Assembly (NCBI GenBank): GCA_045639525.1
Contig: JAZUDI010000045.1
Span: 44,916-108,915 of the forward strand
Origin: UBA1181 sp045639525
GTDB taxonomy: Bacteria > Bacteroidota > Bacteroidia > Bacteroidales > Paludibacteraceae
Length of the DNA: 64,000 bases
Reading direction: 5' to 3'
Under the pieces are notes generated by a model. The model was not told where the DNA came from. It did not search any database and worked only from the letters and a program-made list of their open reading frames with translations. Positions 17,883-27,049 of this stretch are shown one piece after another. Within the stretch, counting starts at the first letter, position 1. Every line of letters begins with the position of its first letter. A program made the position numbers and the translations under genes.

Positions 17883-19328
17883 TCAGGAAGGGCCTCTGGA
17901 TCTTTTCGGTTGCGTGGTTTGTCTCGGATGCGGCGTTTCCCTTCTCATGACGGGGACCAAGGCGTTGAGATCCTGGTCTATTTTATACCGCCGCTGCTTG
18001 TATTCCACCTCTCCACCTCCTTTAAGAAGTCCGATTATGCTGCTGTTCGGGAAGAGGTGGTTGATCTGCTCCTCTAACTTCGCCGCGGTTTGTTGCAGAT
18101 AGAGTTGAGTCTTATTCCCTTGCAGTAATATCTTGCACCTTATCTCCGCGTTTTTTATTTTGAGAAGAGGCGATAGCGCTCCGTTGGTGGCACTTTGAAG
18201 ATGACGGACAGAGTCGTCGTCGAAGAAATCCCGGATGTGAAACTCTTTTTTGTCTCCCTGCGCCCCTTGCATCACGAGTCTTGAGATGGGGGGAAGCCGC
18301 TTCTCGCACATGCCGTGGAGAAGTAGGTGAGCCTTCCCCTCCCGGTTGAATTGGTTGATTTGTATGATGTCATACAATTTCTGCTTGGCAACGTCTATCT
18401 CCCTTCGCTTGTCGTTCCCGTTCGGGAAGCAGGAACTTTCCATTTTCTGTGAAATGTTTTCCACGATGCTGCTCTCCATTTCGTGGTGCGAGGGTGCGAT
18501 AAGGTTGTAGTCGATTTTTTCGGTCAACTCCTCGGAGGTGCTTTCGATCTCTTTGTTGATTTTGACATTGCTGATGAGAAGGGTCCCCTCCTCCTCTCGG
18601 ATGGTGATTTCGTCCATAAGGAGGGAAATCATCTTGTCGTATTTTGGGGAGGCTATATCTCCGATCTGTTCTTGCGAGTAGGCAAGATCCATGATCAAGT
18701 AATCGATGTGTTGGCTAATGACCTCAAGGTGTTGGTGCGCATCCCTTTCCCGCTCTTTGTCCTTGGTGTTTTGGGCGATATCGAGCAATTCGTTTTTGGA
18801 TTTAAGATAACTGAATAGGTTCCTCTTGATGAGGAGTTGTTCCCGCTTCTCCATGATCAGTTCGTACTCCTCCTCGCTGATCTCCTCGTCGGATAGGATG
18901 GTCTCATCATCCTCTTTCCGTAGATATTCGTCCGCTATCGCAGGGGGAATATGGTATTGGATCATGCCTCCAGCGCCATAACAACTGTTCTCTGTGGTTT
19001 GTGGGCTGTATTCCACTTCAAAGTCCTTGATGACGACGTAGGTCGCCACCCTGTTTTTGTAAAGGTATTTGTTGCTCCGCATATCTTGCCATGGACTGAT
19101 CTGCAAACCTTGGCAGAGGATGGATGCCCTTCCGTGGGAGTCGAACAAGTGCTTTTGAGGAAAATAGAATTCGCATGGTTTCATGCCGCCTGTCTCATAA
19201 TAGGCGACCAAGGCACATATTTTGGTGCCACTCCTCAGTAGGGTGGTTTCGTAGGAGTCGATGCCAGGATACTTGTCGCCTCCTTGTCTGACCGAAGCGG
19301 TGAATATGGGCTGTTTATCTCTCTCCAT
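17883..19328 (-). CDS. Unknown soluble protein beside the T4SS locus, Arg-rich C-terminus
   Basis: 481 residues, no signal peptide or membrane segment. The middle (about 150-220) is strongly helical and charged, likely coiled coil. The final 25 residues are basic (RRETPHPRQ and PKRSRGPS). I recognise no domain; it is not a relaxase by any motif I can see. Its start overlaps the end of the gene at 19315 by 14 nt, so the two form an operon that diverges from the tra genes. A basic C-terminal tail is a feature of many proteins delivered by VirD4-dependent type IV systems, so a substrate role is possible. Confidence 0.55.
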   Translation of the reverse strand: MERDKQPIFTASVRQGGDKYPGIDSYETTLLRSGTKICALVAYYETGGMKPCEFYFPQKHLFDSHGRASILCQGLQISPWQDMRSNKYLYKNRVATYVVIKDFEVEYSPQTTENSCYGAGGMIQYHIPPAIADEYLRKEDDETILSDEEISEEEYELIMEKREQLLIKRNLFSYLKSKNELLDIAQNTKDKERERDAHQHLEVISQHIDYLIMDLAYSQEQIGDIASPKYDKMISLLMDEITIREEEGTLLISNVKINKEIESTSEELTEKIDYNLIAPSHHEMESSIVENISQKMESSCFPNGNDKRREIDVAKQKLYDIIQINQFNREGKAHLLLHGMCEKRLPPISRLVMQGAQGDKKEFHIRDFFDDDSVRHLQSATNGALSPLLKIKNAEIRCKILLQGNKTQLYLQQTAAKLEEQINHLFPNSSIIGLLKGGGEVEYKQRRYKIDQDLNALVPVMRRETPHPRQTTQPKRSRGPS

Positions 19329-19854
19329 GTAGATGTTTCTTTCCCAAATTCAGGTATTGGCTCTTCTCTGTTTCGCTCAGATTCCGGTAGCGAATGACGA
19401 TCTTAATGTCTGGTTCCTCGCCCAGCTCCATGACGGAGCAGATGGATCCCCAGGTGGCGTCGAATCGCACCTCTTTGTCCGAGGCTTGGATCTCCATGGG
19501 AAGTGCGCTCTCCTGCGCAAGGAAAGCGTCGTGGCCCCTCTTGATGGTTTGTGCGATCTCCTTGGCGTTCTCTCTGCTCTCCCAGGTTTGGGTGTGCGCG
19601 GCTTCCTCGGATCGGATGGTGATGCTCTCCAAAAAATTGTTTCTGCCAAAGCGGATCTCGATGCGATAGTCCTTCCCGTGGGAGGATAGATGCGGATAGA
19701 TGAATCCGTTTCTGCCGGCGGATTGACAGTTTTGTGCGTCGATTTGTTTTCGATGAAACGCTCCGCTCAAATAGTTCTCTTTGGATAGCATGGGCTCGAA
19801 GCTTACTTCGACTGTGTTGTCCCATGCCATTTTCCCCGTTAATAAATCTATCAT
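19315..19854 (-). CDS. Unknown protein, first gene of the divergent operon
   Basis: 179 residues, soluble, predicted mixed alpha/beta. It has a tryptophan-containing segment (ATWGSICSVMELGEEPD) and ends in a basic tail (LGKKHLHGER). No family recognised. It overlaps the downstream 481-residue gene by 14 nt, indicating translational coupling. The 564-bp AT-rich gap upstream is shared with the divergent tra operon, so the two sets could be regulated together. Confidence 0.55.
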   Translation of the reverse strand: MIDLLTGKMAWDNTVEVSFEPMLSKENYLSGAFHRKQIDAQNCQSAGRNGFIYPHLSSHGKDYRIEIRFGRNNFLESITIRSEEAAHTQTWESRENAKEIAQTIKRGHDAFLAQESALPMEIQASDKEVRFDATWGSICSVMELGEEPDIKIVIRYRNLSETEKSQYLNLGKKHLHGER

Positions 19855-20418
19855 ATAGTTGTTTTATCTTTATCGGTTCAAGGATGAGCCCTTTACAGGT
19901 AAAAGGTGTTTTGAGTATAAATAAATCCTAATGAATTAACTGAAATATTGGTAAATGTTATACTGTGCGAAGATAGATAATTATTTATTATAAACGATAT
20001 ATACTGATAAATATTTGTTGCATACTTATTATTACATAATAATAGGTGTAAGAATATTATAAATATATTGTGGAAAGTATAAAAACATAATAAAGAGTGT
20101 AAAAAATATAAATATGATATGAAAAATTAGTCTAAAATATTGCCTGTTATATTTGAAAAAATTATTTTTGCAACGAAAAGATTATAAGATGAATATCTAA
20201 TCAGGACCTCTTTTCTTTTGAGATTTTCTCGAAACTATTGCTGAATTTGGGAGTATGGTTGCTACGAATGTGTGGTTTCTTCTCTTTTTCGACACTGATT
20301 TCGTTGAACATATATTAAAAAATATACAAAAATTTTGAAAACATTTGTTTTGTATAAAAAATACGCATATATTTGCAAGTGTAAAAATAACACAAAACAA
20401 TAATAAAAAAGTTTAATC
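19855..20418. other. AT-rich intergenic region between divergent T4SS operons
   Basis: 564 bp without a credible gene, strongly AT-rich in its first 300 bp (many TATA/ATAAT tracts). It holds the tra promoter (20344-20375) and a second TAnnTTTG box, TATTTTTG at 20163-20170, whose transcript would read toward traE. I see no inverted repeat or nick-type site that would support an oriT. Confidence 0.6.
20344..20375 (+). promoter_or_regulatory. Promoter of the tra operon
   Basis: TTTG at 20344-20347, a 20-nt spacer, TATATTTG at 20368-20375, about 43 nt before the traE start. Confidence 0.7.
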
Positions 20419-20727
20419 ATGAAAAAAAGAATTATGACACTCGGCCTGATGGCCAGTAATTTTGTGGTTGCCTTGGCGGCGGATGTTCAATCTCAAAAAG
20501 GTCAACAAGCCTTATCTCAAGTAGAAACGGATATCAAGACCTATTTTGAAATCGCGTGTGGTATCTTTTATGCGATTTGCGCTATCATGGCACTGGTGGG
20601 TGCCTTCAAGGTCTATTCCAAGTGGAGCAGTGGTGATCCCGACACAACCAAGGTGGCCGTAGGATGGTTTGGTTCTCTGATCTTCGTGGCAGTGGTGGTG
20701 ACGTTGATTAAATCCTTCTTTATTTAG
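20419..20727 (+). CDS. traE: TraE-like (DUF4134) VirB2-type pilin protein
   Basis: 102 residues. A cleavable signal (ends near LAADVQ), then two hydrophobic helices (about 45-66 and 83-102) separated by a short polar loop (KWSSGDPDTTK). This is the TraE/DUF4134 architecture of CTnDOT-type conjugation systems, equivalent to VirB2. It is expected to be the pilus or inner-membrane channel subunit. First gene of the operon. Confidence 0.85.
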   Translation: MKKRIMTLGLMASNFVVALAADVQSQKGQQALSQVETDIKTYFEIACGIFYAICAIMALVGAFKVYSKWSSGDPDTTKVAVGWFGSLIFVAVVVTLIKSFFI

Positions 20728-20792
20728 TCTTTTGTTTGCAAGGTCGTCGGTACCGTAGTTATTCGGTAGATGGTGCGTTTTATTCGTGGTTT

Positions 20793-21107
20793 ATGGAGTA
20801 TACTATCAACAAGGGAGTGAATAGGCCTTTGGATTTTTATGGATTGAAGGAGACGTATATATTTTATTTTGCCGGTGGAGTGACCTGTGCGATTGTCTCC
20901 TATTTCATCCTGCAGTTCTTTATCACTTGGGTGGCGATTCTTGTCGCGCTGCTTATTGCGGCGGCCTCCTATGCGGTGACCTATTACCTGAATGACAAGT
21001 ACGGGGCAAATGGCCTATCCAAAAGGATGGCGCAGAATGCTTGTCCGAAGCGAATCCAGTTGAAGCGGACTCGTCAACTCATCAGTAAAGGAGGTGTCAA
21101 ACGATGA
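20793..21107 (+). CDS. traF: TraF-like (DUF4133) VirB3-type membrane protein
   Basis: 104 residues from ATG 20793. The frame is open from 20736, but the family begins at YTINKGVNRPLDFYGLK, its signature. Two adjacent hydrophobic helices follow (about residues 27-70), then a basic C-terminus. It is equivalent to VirB3, which works with the VirB4 ATPase; its last 4 nt overlap the VirB4-type gene. Confidence 0.85.
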   Translation: MEYTINKGVNRPLDFYGLKETYIFYFAGGVTCAIVSYFILQFFITWVAILVALLIAAASYAVTYYLNDKYGANGLSKRMAQNACPKRIQLKRTRQLISKGGVKR

Positions 21108-23620
21108 ATTTCAATGTGAAATCCAATGCGGTGGAGCATTGCTTCCCGTTGCTGTCGTATGAGGAGGGACTGTTGGTCTCCAAATCGGGCGATATCACCC
21201 GCCTTTTCGAATTGCAGTTGCCGGAGGTGTTCACCTCGTCGGATGGGGAGATAGACGCAATGAACGAGTGTTGGTGCCGAGCGGTGCGTTCCTTGCCCGA
21301 TTATTCGATAGTCCATAAACAGGATGTGTTCACCGACTCTCTCTACGAGGATCGACCGACCTCTGATAGCTTTTTGCAAGTGGCCTCCGTGAAACATTTT
21401 CAGGGAAGAACTGTTTTGAATCACCGCTCCTTCCTCTATGTCACGCTCTCCACAAAGAATGGCATGAAAACCACTGCTGCCGCCAATGCGATATTAAGGA
21501 ACCGCTTGGTGCCGAGGGAGTCGTTGGACGCCACCCGGATAGATGCCTTCAATGACTGTGTCAATCAGATGGTGGCGATTCTTCGGTCGGGTGGTTTTGC
21601 CTGTCGTGAACTGACGGAGGATGAGGTGGTGGGAACGGAGGAGCGTTTCGGCATCATCGAGCAATACCTCACATTGAACTACACGGGTAGAAACGAAATC
21701 CTCTATGATTTGCATGTGAATGAGGATGACTTGATGGTGGGGGATCGCTATCTCTCCTGCTTCTCTTTGGGGGAGTTGACGCAGTTGCCCAATGTCGTCT
21801 CCACCAGCAAGCGGAACGATAAACTCTCCTCGGATGTCTCTACTTTGGCCAACTGCTTTTCGTATGAACTCTGTCTGAAACTGCCCTTCAACCATATCTA
21901 CAACCAGTACATTTTTGTGGATGATTCCAATGAGAATCTGCGGGAACTGGAGAAGCAGGGGCGTAAGATGGAGTCGCTCTCGGCAATATCGAGGGAGAAT
22001 GCGATCAACAAGGAGTTTAACGACGACTATTTGAATCAGGCGCAGATCATGAAGGAGCACAGTATCCACGCCGCTTTCAATGTTATGGTGTGGGACGCTT
22101 CCTATACTCGTTTGCTGGAAAAAAATTCGCAAGTGGGTGGTGTGCTCTCCAACTTGGATTGCTCCGTGTCGAAAACCGAGGTGATTGTTCCCCATATTTT
22201 CTGGGCGGGTATTCCCGGCGCCTCTGCCAACTATCCGGAGGAGATGAAATTCCTTACCTTCATCGCACCGAGTGTCTGCTTTTTCAACATGGAGAGCAAC
22301 TATCGGAACATTTCGGGAGAGAAGGGTTGGGGCTTGAAGTTGACGGACCGCATCAGTGGTGTGCCTGTTCGTGTGGATCTCAGCGATGAACCAGTCAGAA
22401 GGGGTTGGGCCAGCGCTAAGAATAAGTTCATATTAGGCCCCTCCGGATCGGGAAAGTCTTTCTTCACGAATGTGATGATGGCGCAAAAATATGAGCAGGG
22501 AGAGCATCTGGTCATCGTGGATGTCGGCGACTCATATCTAGGATTGTGCCAATTGATCTCGGAGCAGACGAATGGCGAAGATGGGGTATATTTTACCTAC
22601 AAGGAGGATGAGCCGATCGCGTTCAACCCCTTTTATGTGGAGGATTATGTCTACACGGAGGAGAAGATGGTGCAGTTGTTGTCGCTCATCTGCATTTTAT
22701 GGAAGAACGAGCATGAGGAGATTTCGAAGGCGGAGGAGACTCACATTGAGACTGCCCTTAACTTATATATAAAAATTATTCAGGAGCATCGGGAGATATT
22801 CCCTTGCTTCGATACCTTCTACGCCTTTCTGTCCGACCAATTCAAGAAGTACATTTTACAGAAATCGGTTCGGATAGAGAATTTCGACATCGACAATTTG
22901 ATTCAGGTGTTGGCTCCCTATGCCAAAGGAGGAAAATACGGTTATTTGCTGAATTCGAGGGATCGGGTGGATCTGCTCCATAAACGATTTATTGTTTTCG
23001 AGTTGGACAATATCAAAGACCACAAGGTGCTCTTCCCGATCGTGACCATCGTGCTGATGGACACCTATATCGCTAAAATGAGACGTTTGGCGCCTCATGA
23101 GCGGAAGGTGATCTTGATCGAGGAGGCGTGGAAGGCGATCTCCAAGAGCGGTACGGCGGAGTTCATCAAGTATCTCTACAAAACGGTGCGTAAGCACAAT
23201 GGAGAGGTGATGGTAGTTACCCAAGAGGTGGGGGATATCATTGGCAATGAAATCATCAAAGATGCGATCATCAACAATGCGGATGAGAAGATCCTGTTGG
23301 ACCAAAGTAAATTTTTGAACCGGTTCGATGAGATTCAGTCAACGTTGGCCCTTTCGGAGAAGGAGAAGGCGTTGGTGCTCTCCATCAACAGGGATTTACA
23401 AAGCAATGGGAATCGGGCCAAGTACAAGGAGGTGTTCATCTCGTTTAACTCAGCCTTTTCCGCTGTGTATGGCGTGGAGGTGTCGCCTGAGGAGTATTTG
23501 ACCTTCTCCACCACGAAGGAGGAGAAGGGTGTCGTATTGGCGTATGCCAAGGAGTTGGGTTCGATGCGGAAAGGAATCGAGAAGTATATTCAAGTTCATT
23601 ATAAAAAGAGTATTGTATGA
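21104..23620 (+). CDS. traG: TraG-like VirB4-type conjugation ATPase
   Basis: 838 residues, normal for the family. The Walker A motif GPSGSGKS lies near residues 444-452, and Walker B with catalytic Glu is in VILIEEAWKAI near 668. The N-terminal half is the TraG/VirB4 domain. It energises assembly of the transfer channel at the inner membrane. It overlaps both neighbours by 4 nt, so translation is coupled. Confidence 0.95.
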   Translation: MNFNVKSNAVEHCFPLLSYEEGLLVSKSGDITRLFELQLPEVFTSSDGEIDAMNECWCRAVRSLPDYSIVHKQDVFTDSLYEDRPTSDSFLQVASVKHFQGRTVLNHRSFLYVTLSTKNGMKTTAAANAILRNRLVPRESLDATRIDAFNDCVNQMVAILRSGGFACRELTEDEVVGTEERFGIIEQYLTLNYTGRNEILYDLHVNEDDLMVGDRYLSCFSLGELTQLPNVVSTSKRNDKLSSDVSTLANCFSYELCLKLPFNHIYNQYIFVDDSNENLRELEKQGRKMESLSAISRENAINKEFNDDYLNQAQIMKEHSIHAAFNVMVWDASYTRLLEKNSQVGGVLSNLDCSVSKTEVIVPHIFWAGIPGASANYPEEMKFLTFIAPSVCFFNMESNYRNISGEKGWGLKLTDRISGVPVRVDLSDEPVRRGWASAKNKFILGPSGSGKSFFTNVMMAQKYEQGEHLVIVDVGDSYLGLCQLISEQTNGEDGVYFTYKEDEPIAFNPFYVEDYVYTEEKMVQLLSLICILWKNEHEEISKAEETHIETALNLYIKIIQEHREIFPCFDTFYAFLSDQFKKYILQKSVRIENFDIDNLIQVLAPYAKGGKYGYLLNSRDRVDLLHKRFIVFELDNIKDHKVLFPIVTIVLMDTYIAKMRRLAPHERKVILIEEAWKAISKSGTAEFIKYLYKTVRKHNGEVMVVTQEVGDIIGNEIIKDAIINNADEKILLDQSKFLNRFDEIQSTLALSEKEKALVLSINRDLQSNGNRAKYKEVFISFNSAFSAVYGVEVSPEEYLTFSTTKEEKGVVLAYAKELGSMRKGIEKYIQVHYKKSIV

Positions 23621-24279
23621 AAGATCTAAAATGGATCATCACCATAGCCTTTATGGTTATTTATCTGGCGGATGCCTTCTCACAGGGGGCCATGTTGGTG
23701 GAGGATCCTGCCTCCATTGCGCAGTCCGCCGCCCAATTCTGTGAGGAGATGACCGAGGCGGGCGACCAAAAAGCGACGCTCATCCAGCAGTTGAAACAGA
23801 TGATACAGCAGGCTAAGTTGTTTAAAGACAATGCGGACAAGTACAAGAAGTGTATGAAGTGGGTGAAGAACGCGCGTGCGGCGATAGAGTTGTTGGATAA
23901 AGTAAATGCGCTGAAAGACAATTACTCCGCCTTCTACGATATGGTGAGAAAGTGCGATTGGTTAAGCAAGAAGGAACGTAATAATTTGATTTACAATGCA
24001 AACTTGATTGTAACGGAGTCTTCCCGAATTTATGAGGAGGCCAAAATAATCGTGCGGGAGTTCACCGAGGAGGGCGACGCCGGGTTGAGTTCGTATGAAC
24101 GTATCCAATTGCTGGAACAGTCCGGGACAAAGGTGGATGCTCTGAACGACAACCTGGATGTGATGCGGGTGTATACGGAGAGAACGGTCGAGGAGCGTCA
24201 ATATTATGCGGATCTTCATGCGGCCATGTACAACCAGTACGCTCCTTCGGATTGTCATGTGGAATATAGTGTAAAGTAA
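23617..24279 (+). CDS. TraI-like (DUF4141) protein, VirB5 position
   Basis: 220 residues with a signal peptide (cleavage near FSQGA). The mature part is almost entirely helical (QQLKQMIQQAKLFKDNADKYKK and following helices). Position, length and helical design match CTnDOT TraI (DUF4141), analogous to VirB5 and probably periplasmic. Sequence resemblance is modest. Confidence 0.65.
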   Translation: MKDLKWIITIAFMVIYLADAFSQGAMLVEDPASIAQSAAQFCEEMTEAGDQKATLIQQLKQMIQQAKLFKDNADKYKKCMKWVKNARAAIELLDKVNALKDNYSAFYDMVRKCDWLSKKERNNLIYNANLIVTESSRIYEEAKIIVREFTEEGDAGLSSYERIQLLEQSGTKVDALNDNLDVMRVYTERTVEERQYYADLHAAMYNQYAPSDCHVEYSVK

Positions 24280-24288
24280 AAAAAGAAT

Positions 24289-25320
24289 ATGGATAGTTTG
24301 GTTAGTGCGTTGACCTTTGAGTCGATTCCGAGTTTCGGAAATCGTTTGAACGAAATCTTGGGTTACTGTAAGGATGATTTGGGTAGTATCATGCATACCT
24401 CCATTTTGCTGTGTGGCCTATTTTCCCTGTTGTATATCGGCAACATCGTGTGGCAAAGTTGGTGCAATGGAGGCTCCATAAACATATATGCGTTGTTTCG
24501 CCCGGTGGTGATTGTCTTGGTGATTTCGAATTTTACGCTGTTCGTGAATGTCTTGGACACGCTCTGCGGATGGGTGAACCAACCGACGCAAAGATTGGTT
24601 CGAGATTATGCAAGAAAGAATCAATACTCCTATACCGTTGAGTATTTGAAAATGGTGAACAACATGATGTCGGAAGATAACCAGAAGGAGAAGGAGCAAC
24701 CGGAGGTCATGTTGAATGGGCCGAAACAAAAGAGTAGGTTGGGTTTTGTGGATAGCATACGGGAAAAAATGAATAACTTGAAAAGGTGGGATGGCCCTCG
24801 GTGGTATGAAGCCATGGTCAACATGATGACGGAGATAATAGCGAAGCGAGTCGTGTCGCTTCTCTCTGTCGTGTCGCTTGTTTGCGCGATTGGTATTTTG
24901 GTGGTTGCCTTCACCTCAAAACTGATATTGATCTATTTAGGCCCTTTTGCTTTCGCAATGTCGCTGATTCCCTATTTTTCAAGGTCTGTGGCGAGCTGGA
25001 TCGGACGGTACGTCACGGTGAGCCTGTATGCGCCCTGTATCAATATCATCTGCTTCGCGATTTTGTGTATCCAGAATCATGCCATGCCTAATATGGGTGT
25101 GAAAGGTGGGCCGGAGATAGGGCTCGGCTATTTCTTGATTCTCACGATTGCTTCCGCCTTTTCTTTCCTATCAGTTCCCTCTATCTCCAATTATGTGGTG
25201 GAGAGTTGTGGCGCTGGTGGTCTGACAGGTGAGTCCAGAGGGGTCGTTCAAAGGGTAGCGACTACCGCATTGAGAGTGGCCACAAGGGGGAAGGTCCCTT
25301 CGGTAACAACAAAAAAATAA
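24289..25320 (+). CDS. traJ: TraJ-like VirB6-type polytopic membrane protein
   Basis: 343 residues with about six hydrophobic helices (near 40-60, 75-97, 190-215, 218-240, 250-270 and 285-305), the family pattern of TraJ/VirB6. A polar, charged loop spans about residues 105-175. It is probably the inner-membrane part of the channel. Its place between the TraI-like and TraK genes is that of CTnDOT. Confidence 0.85.
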   Translation: MDSLVSALTFESIPSFGNRLNEILGYCKDDLGSIMHTSILLCGLFSLLYIGNIVWQSWCNGGSINIYALFRPVVIVLVISNFTLFVNVLDTLCGWVNQPTQRLVRDYARKNQYSYTVEYLKMVNNMMSEDNQKEKEQPEVMLNGPKQKSRLGFVDSIREKMNNLKRWDGPRWYEAMVNMMTEIIAKRVVSLLSVVSLVCAIGILVVAFTSKLILIYLGPFAFAMSLIPYFSRSVASWIGRYVTVSLYAPCINIICFAILCIQNHAMPNMGVKGGPEIGLGYFLILTIASAFSFLSVPSISNYVVESCGAGGLTGESRGVVQRVATTALRVATRGKVPSVTTKK

Positions 25321-25332
25321 TAGCGTGGAATT

Positions 25333-25956
25333 ATGCTGAAATCATTGACGAACATAGAGTCCGCTTTCTCCCATGTCAGGTGGTTCCTGGTGTTGTTGAT
25401 TGGCTCTAATCTATTGGTGGCGCTCTGCGCTGTTGGCTTCTCGCTGCGGTTCAAAAGTCGACAGTCCGATAAGGTCTATGCCCTTCAGGGTGAAGAGTCT
25501 GTGATGTGCGCGCTAAACCAGAATACGACGGAGAACCGCCCAGTGGAGGCGAAGACAGCGATTGAAGATTTCCACCGGCTCTTTTTCGAGCTATATCCGC
25601 TGAACGAACGGATTCAGTATCAGATGGAGCGGGCGCTCTCTATGGCGGATAATTCCGCATACGAGATGTATGAGAATATGACGCTGAACGGCTTTTATCG
25701 TCAAGTGGTTGAGGCTGGTATCGTGTGTCAGTACAGGTGCGATAGCGTTGTGACTGACTTCTCCCGCTACCCTTACGGGGCGGTGATGTATGGGAAGACG
25801 GCCATTGTACGACGCTCTTCCACGACCATCAGGGAACTGGTCACCTCTTGTGAACTTCGGAACTGCCCGCGTACGGAGGCGACCCCTAATGGATTTCTCA
25901 TCGAGAATATACATGTGATCAGTAACCGTGATACGCAACTTAAATCCTTGTATTGA
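25333..25956 (+). CDS. traK: TraK-like VirB8-type protein, first copy
   Basis: 207 residues. It begins LKSLTNIESAFSHVRWF with one TM helix at about 17-38, followed by a periplasmic domain containing NRPVEAKTAIEDFHRLFFELYP and ending PNGFLIENIHVISNRD. These match TraK of CTnDOT-type elements. It is the bitopic scaffold of the inner-membrane complex. A second, diverged copy follows directly. Confidence 0.9.
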   Translation: MLKSLTNIESAFSHVRWFLVLLIGSNLLVALCAVGFSLRFKSRQSDKVYALQGEESVMCALNQNTTENRPVEAKTAIEDFHRLFFELYPLNERIQYQMERALSMADNSAYEMYENMTLNGFYRQVVEAGIVCQYRCDSVVTDFSRYPYGAVMYGKTAIVRRSSTTIRELVTSCELRNCPRTEATPNGFLIENIHVISNRDTQLKSLY

Positions 25957-25957
25957 A

Positions 25958-26614
25958 ATGAATGATATTCCGAAAACGTTTGGGTTGGTGAAACTATTGA
26001 TGGGGGTAGTGACCCTTGTGGTGACAAGCGGAACCATATGGCTTCTGTACACCATATTCGAATCGGCCGACAGGATGCGGGATTCCATATTTGTGGTGGA
26101 TAGTAGAAACACGCTGAAGTTGGCCTTGGCGGAGAGCGTCGAGGTCAATAGGGTGGCCGAAGCGGAGGCTCTTGTGAAGCGGGTGCATGAATTGTTGTTT
26201 GTGCTCTCCCCGGATGTGGAATTTATCAATGACCGCATCGAGAAGGTGCTCTACTTGTCGGGGAATAGTGTGAGGAACTATTGCAATTCACTGAGGGAGA
26301 ATGGTTATTACAACTCTTTGGTGGCGAATGGAGTCTCTACTGAATTTATGTGCGACAGCGTCACGGTGGTGCCTCACGACCGCTATGAATATAAGGCCAT
26401 TTTATATGGAAAGACATCGTTGGTTTACAGTGACAAAATCCTCTTTAAATCGTTGCAAACGGAGTGCTATTTATACTCCCGCGAAAGAGACGAGTTGGAT
26501 CCGCAGGGTTTTGTCGTCGATGATTGGCGGTTGACCCGATACGATGATTTAGGGGTGGTGGAACGTAGCCCCTATGAGGTTCGATTGGCGGAGGACACGG
26601 TGTTGATCCAGTAA
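25958..26614 (+). CDS. TraK-like VirB8-type protein, second copy
   Basis: 218 residues from ATG 25958, one base after the stop of the first copy. It has the same plan: a TM helix at about 10-35, then VNRVAEAEALVKRVHELLFVLSP and DPQGFVVDDWRL, aligning with the corresponding TraK segments. It has a C-terminal extension of about 20 residues (RSPYEVRLAEDTV). Sequence divergence is high, so the duplication is old. It could form a mixed VirB8 ring with the first copy. Confidence 0.75.
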   Translation: MNDIPKTFGLVKLLMGVVTLVVTSGTIWLLYTIFESADRMRDSIFVVDSRNTLKLALAESVEVNRVAEAEALVKRVHELLFVLSPDVEFINDRIEKVLYLSGNSVRNYCNSLRENGYYNSLVANGVSTEFMCDSVTVVPHDRYEYKAILYGKTSLVYSDKILFKSLQTECYLYSRERDELDPQGFVVDDWRLTRYDDLGVVERSPYEVRLAEDTVLIQ

Positions 26615-26656
26615 AGTAAGGAACGGTCAATGTGTTGAATGAAATAAAGAAAAAAT

Positions 26657-27049
26657 ATGGAAGAGTACGAAAATAGAGAAGATAAGAGAGGTGCTGGTCA
26701 GCAATCTGAGAAGTATGCGCCATGGGCTCAATATTATCACATGAAAAAGCAGGAGTATGGCGATCGGGTGGAAAATAGGTTAAACGCCATGCCGGTGGCG
26801 AAACGTAAGAGGTGGTTCGTGATCGTGTTTGGTTCTTTGCTCGCCCTGCTTCTTTTCAATTTCATGTACTGGGTAGGACGAGACACGACGGAGTGTCCCT
26901 CTGTTGTGGAGATGGTTACCGATTCGGTGATAGATTGGAGCCAAGTGGATGTGGCGGATCTTTCCGTTATGAATTTTGACTCCTTGGCTAAGGCATTGGG
27001 CAAGTGTGATTCGTTGGATGTTGAACCATATAATATGTTGGGAAAATGA
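26657..27049 (+). CDS. TraL-like single-TM protein
   Basis: 130 residues: a basic cytoplasmic N-terminus (ENRLNAMPVAKRKRW), one TM helix (about 54-74) ending YWVGRD, then an acidic periplasmic tail. The helix with trailing GRD resembles TraL (DUF3989), and the position before traM agrees. It overlaps traM by 4 nt. Confidence 0.6.
   Translation: MEEYENREDKRGAGQQSEKYAPWAQYYHMKKQEYGDRVENRLNAMPVAKRKRWFVIVFGSLLALLLFNFMYWVGRDTTECPSVVEMVTDSVIDWSQVDVADLSVMNFDSLAKALGKCDSLDVEPYNMLGK

Noticed and set aside
19855..20418. Possible oriT
   Set aside because: No inverted repeat next to a nick-like motif was found, and no relaxase is present to give a reference.
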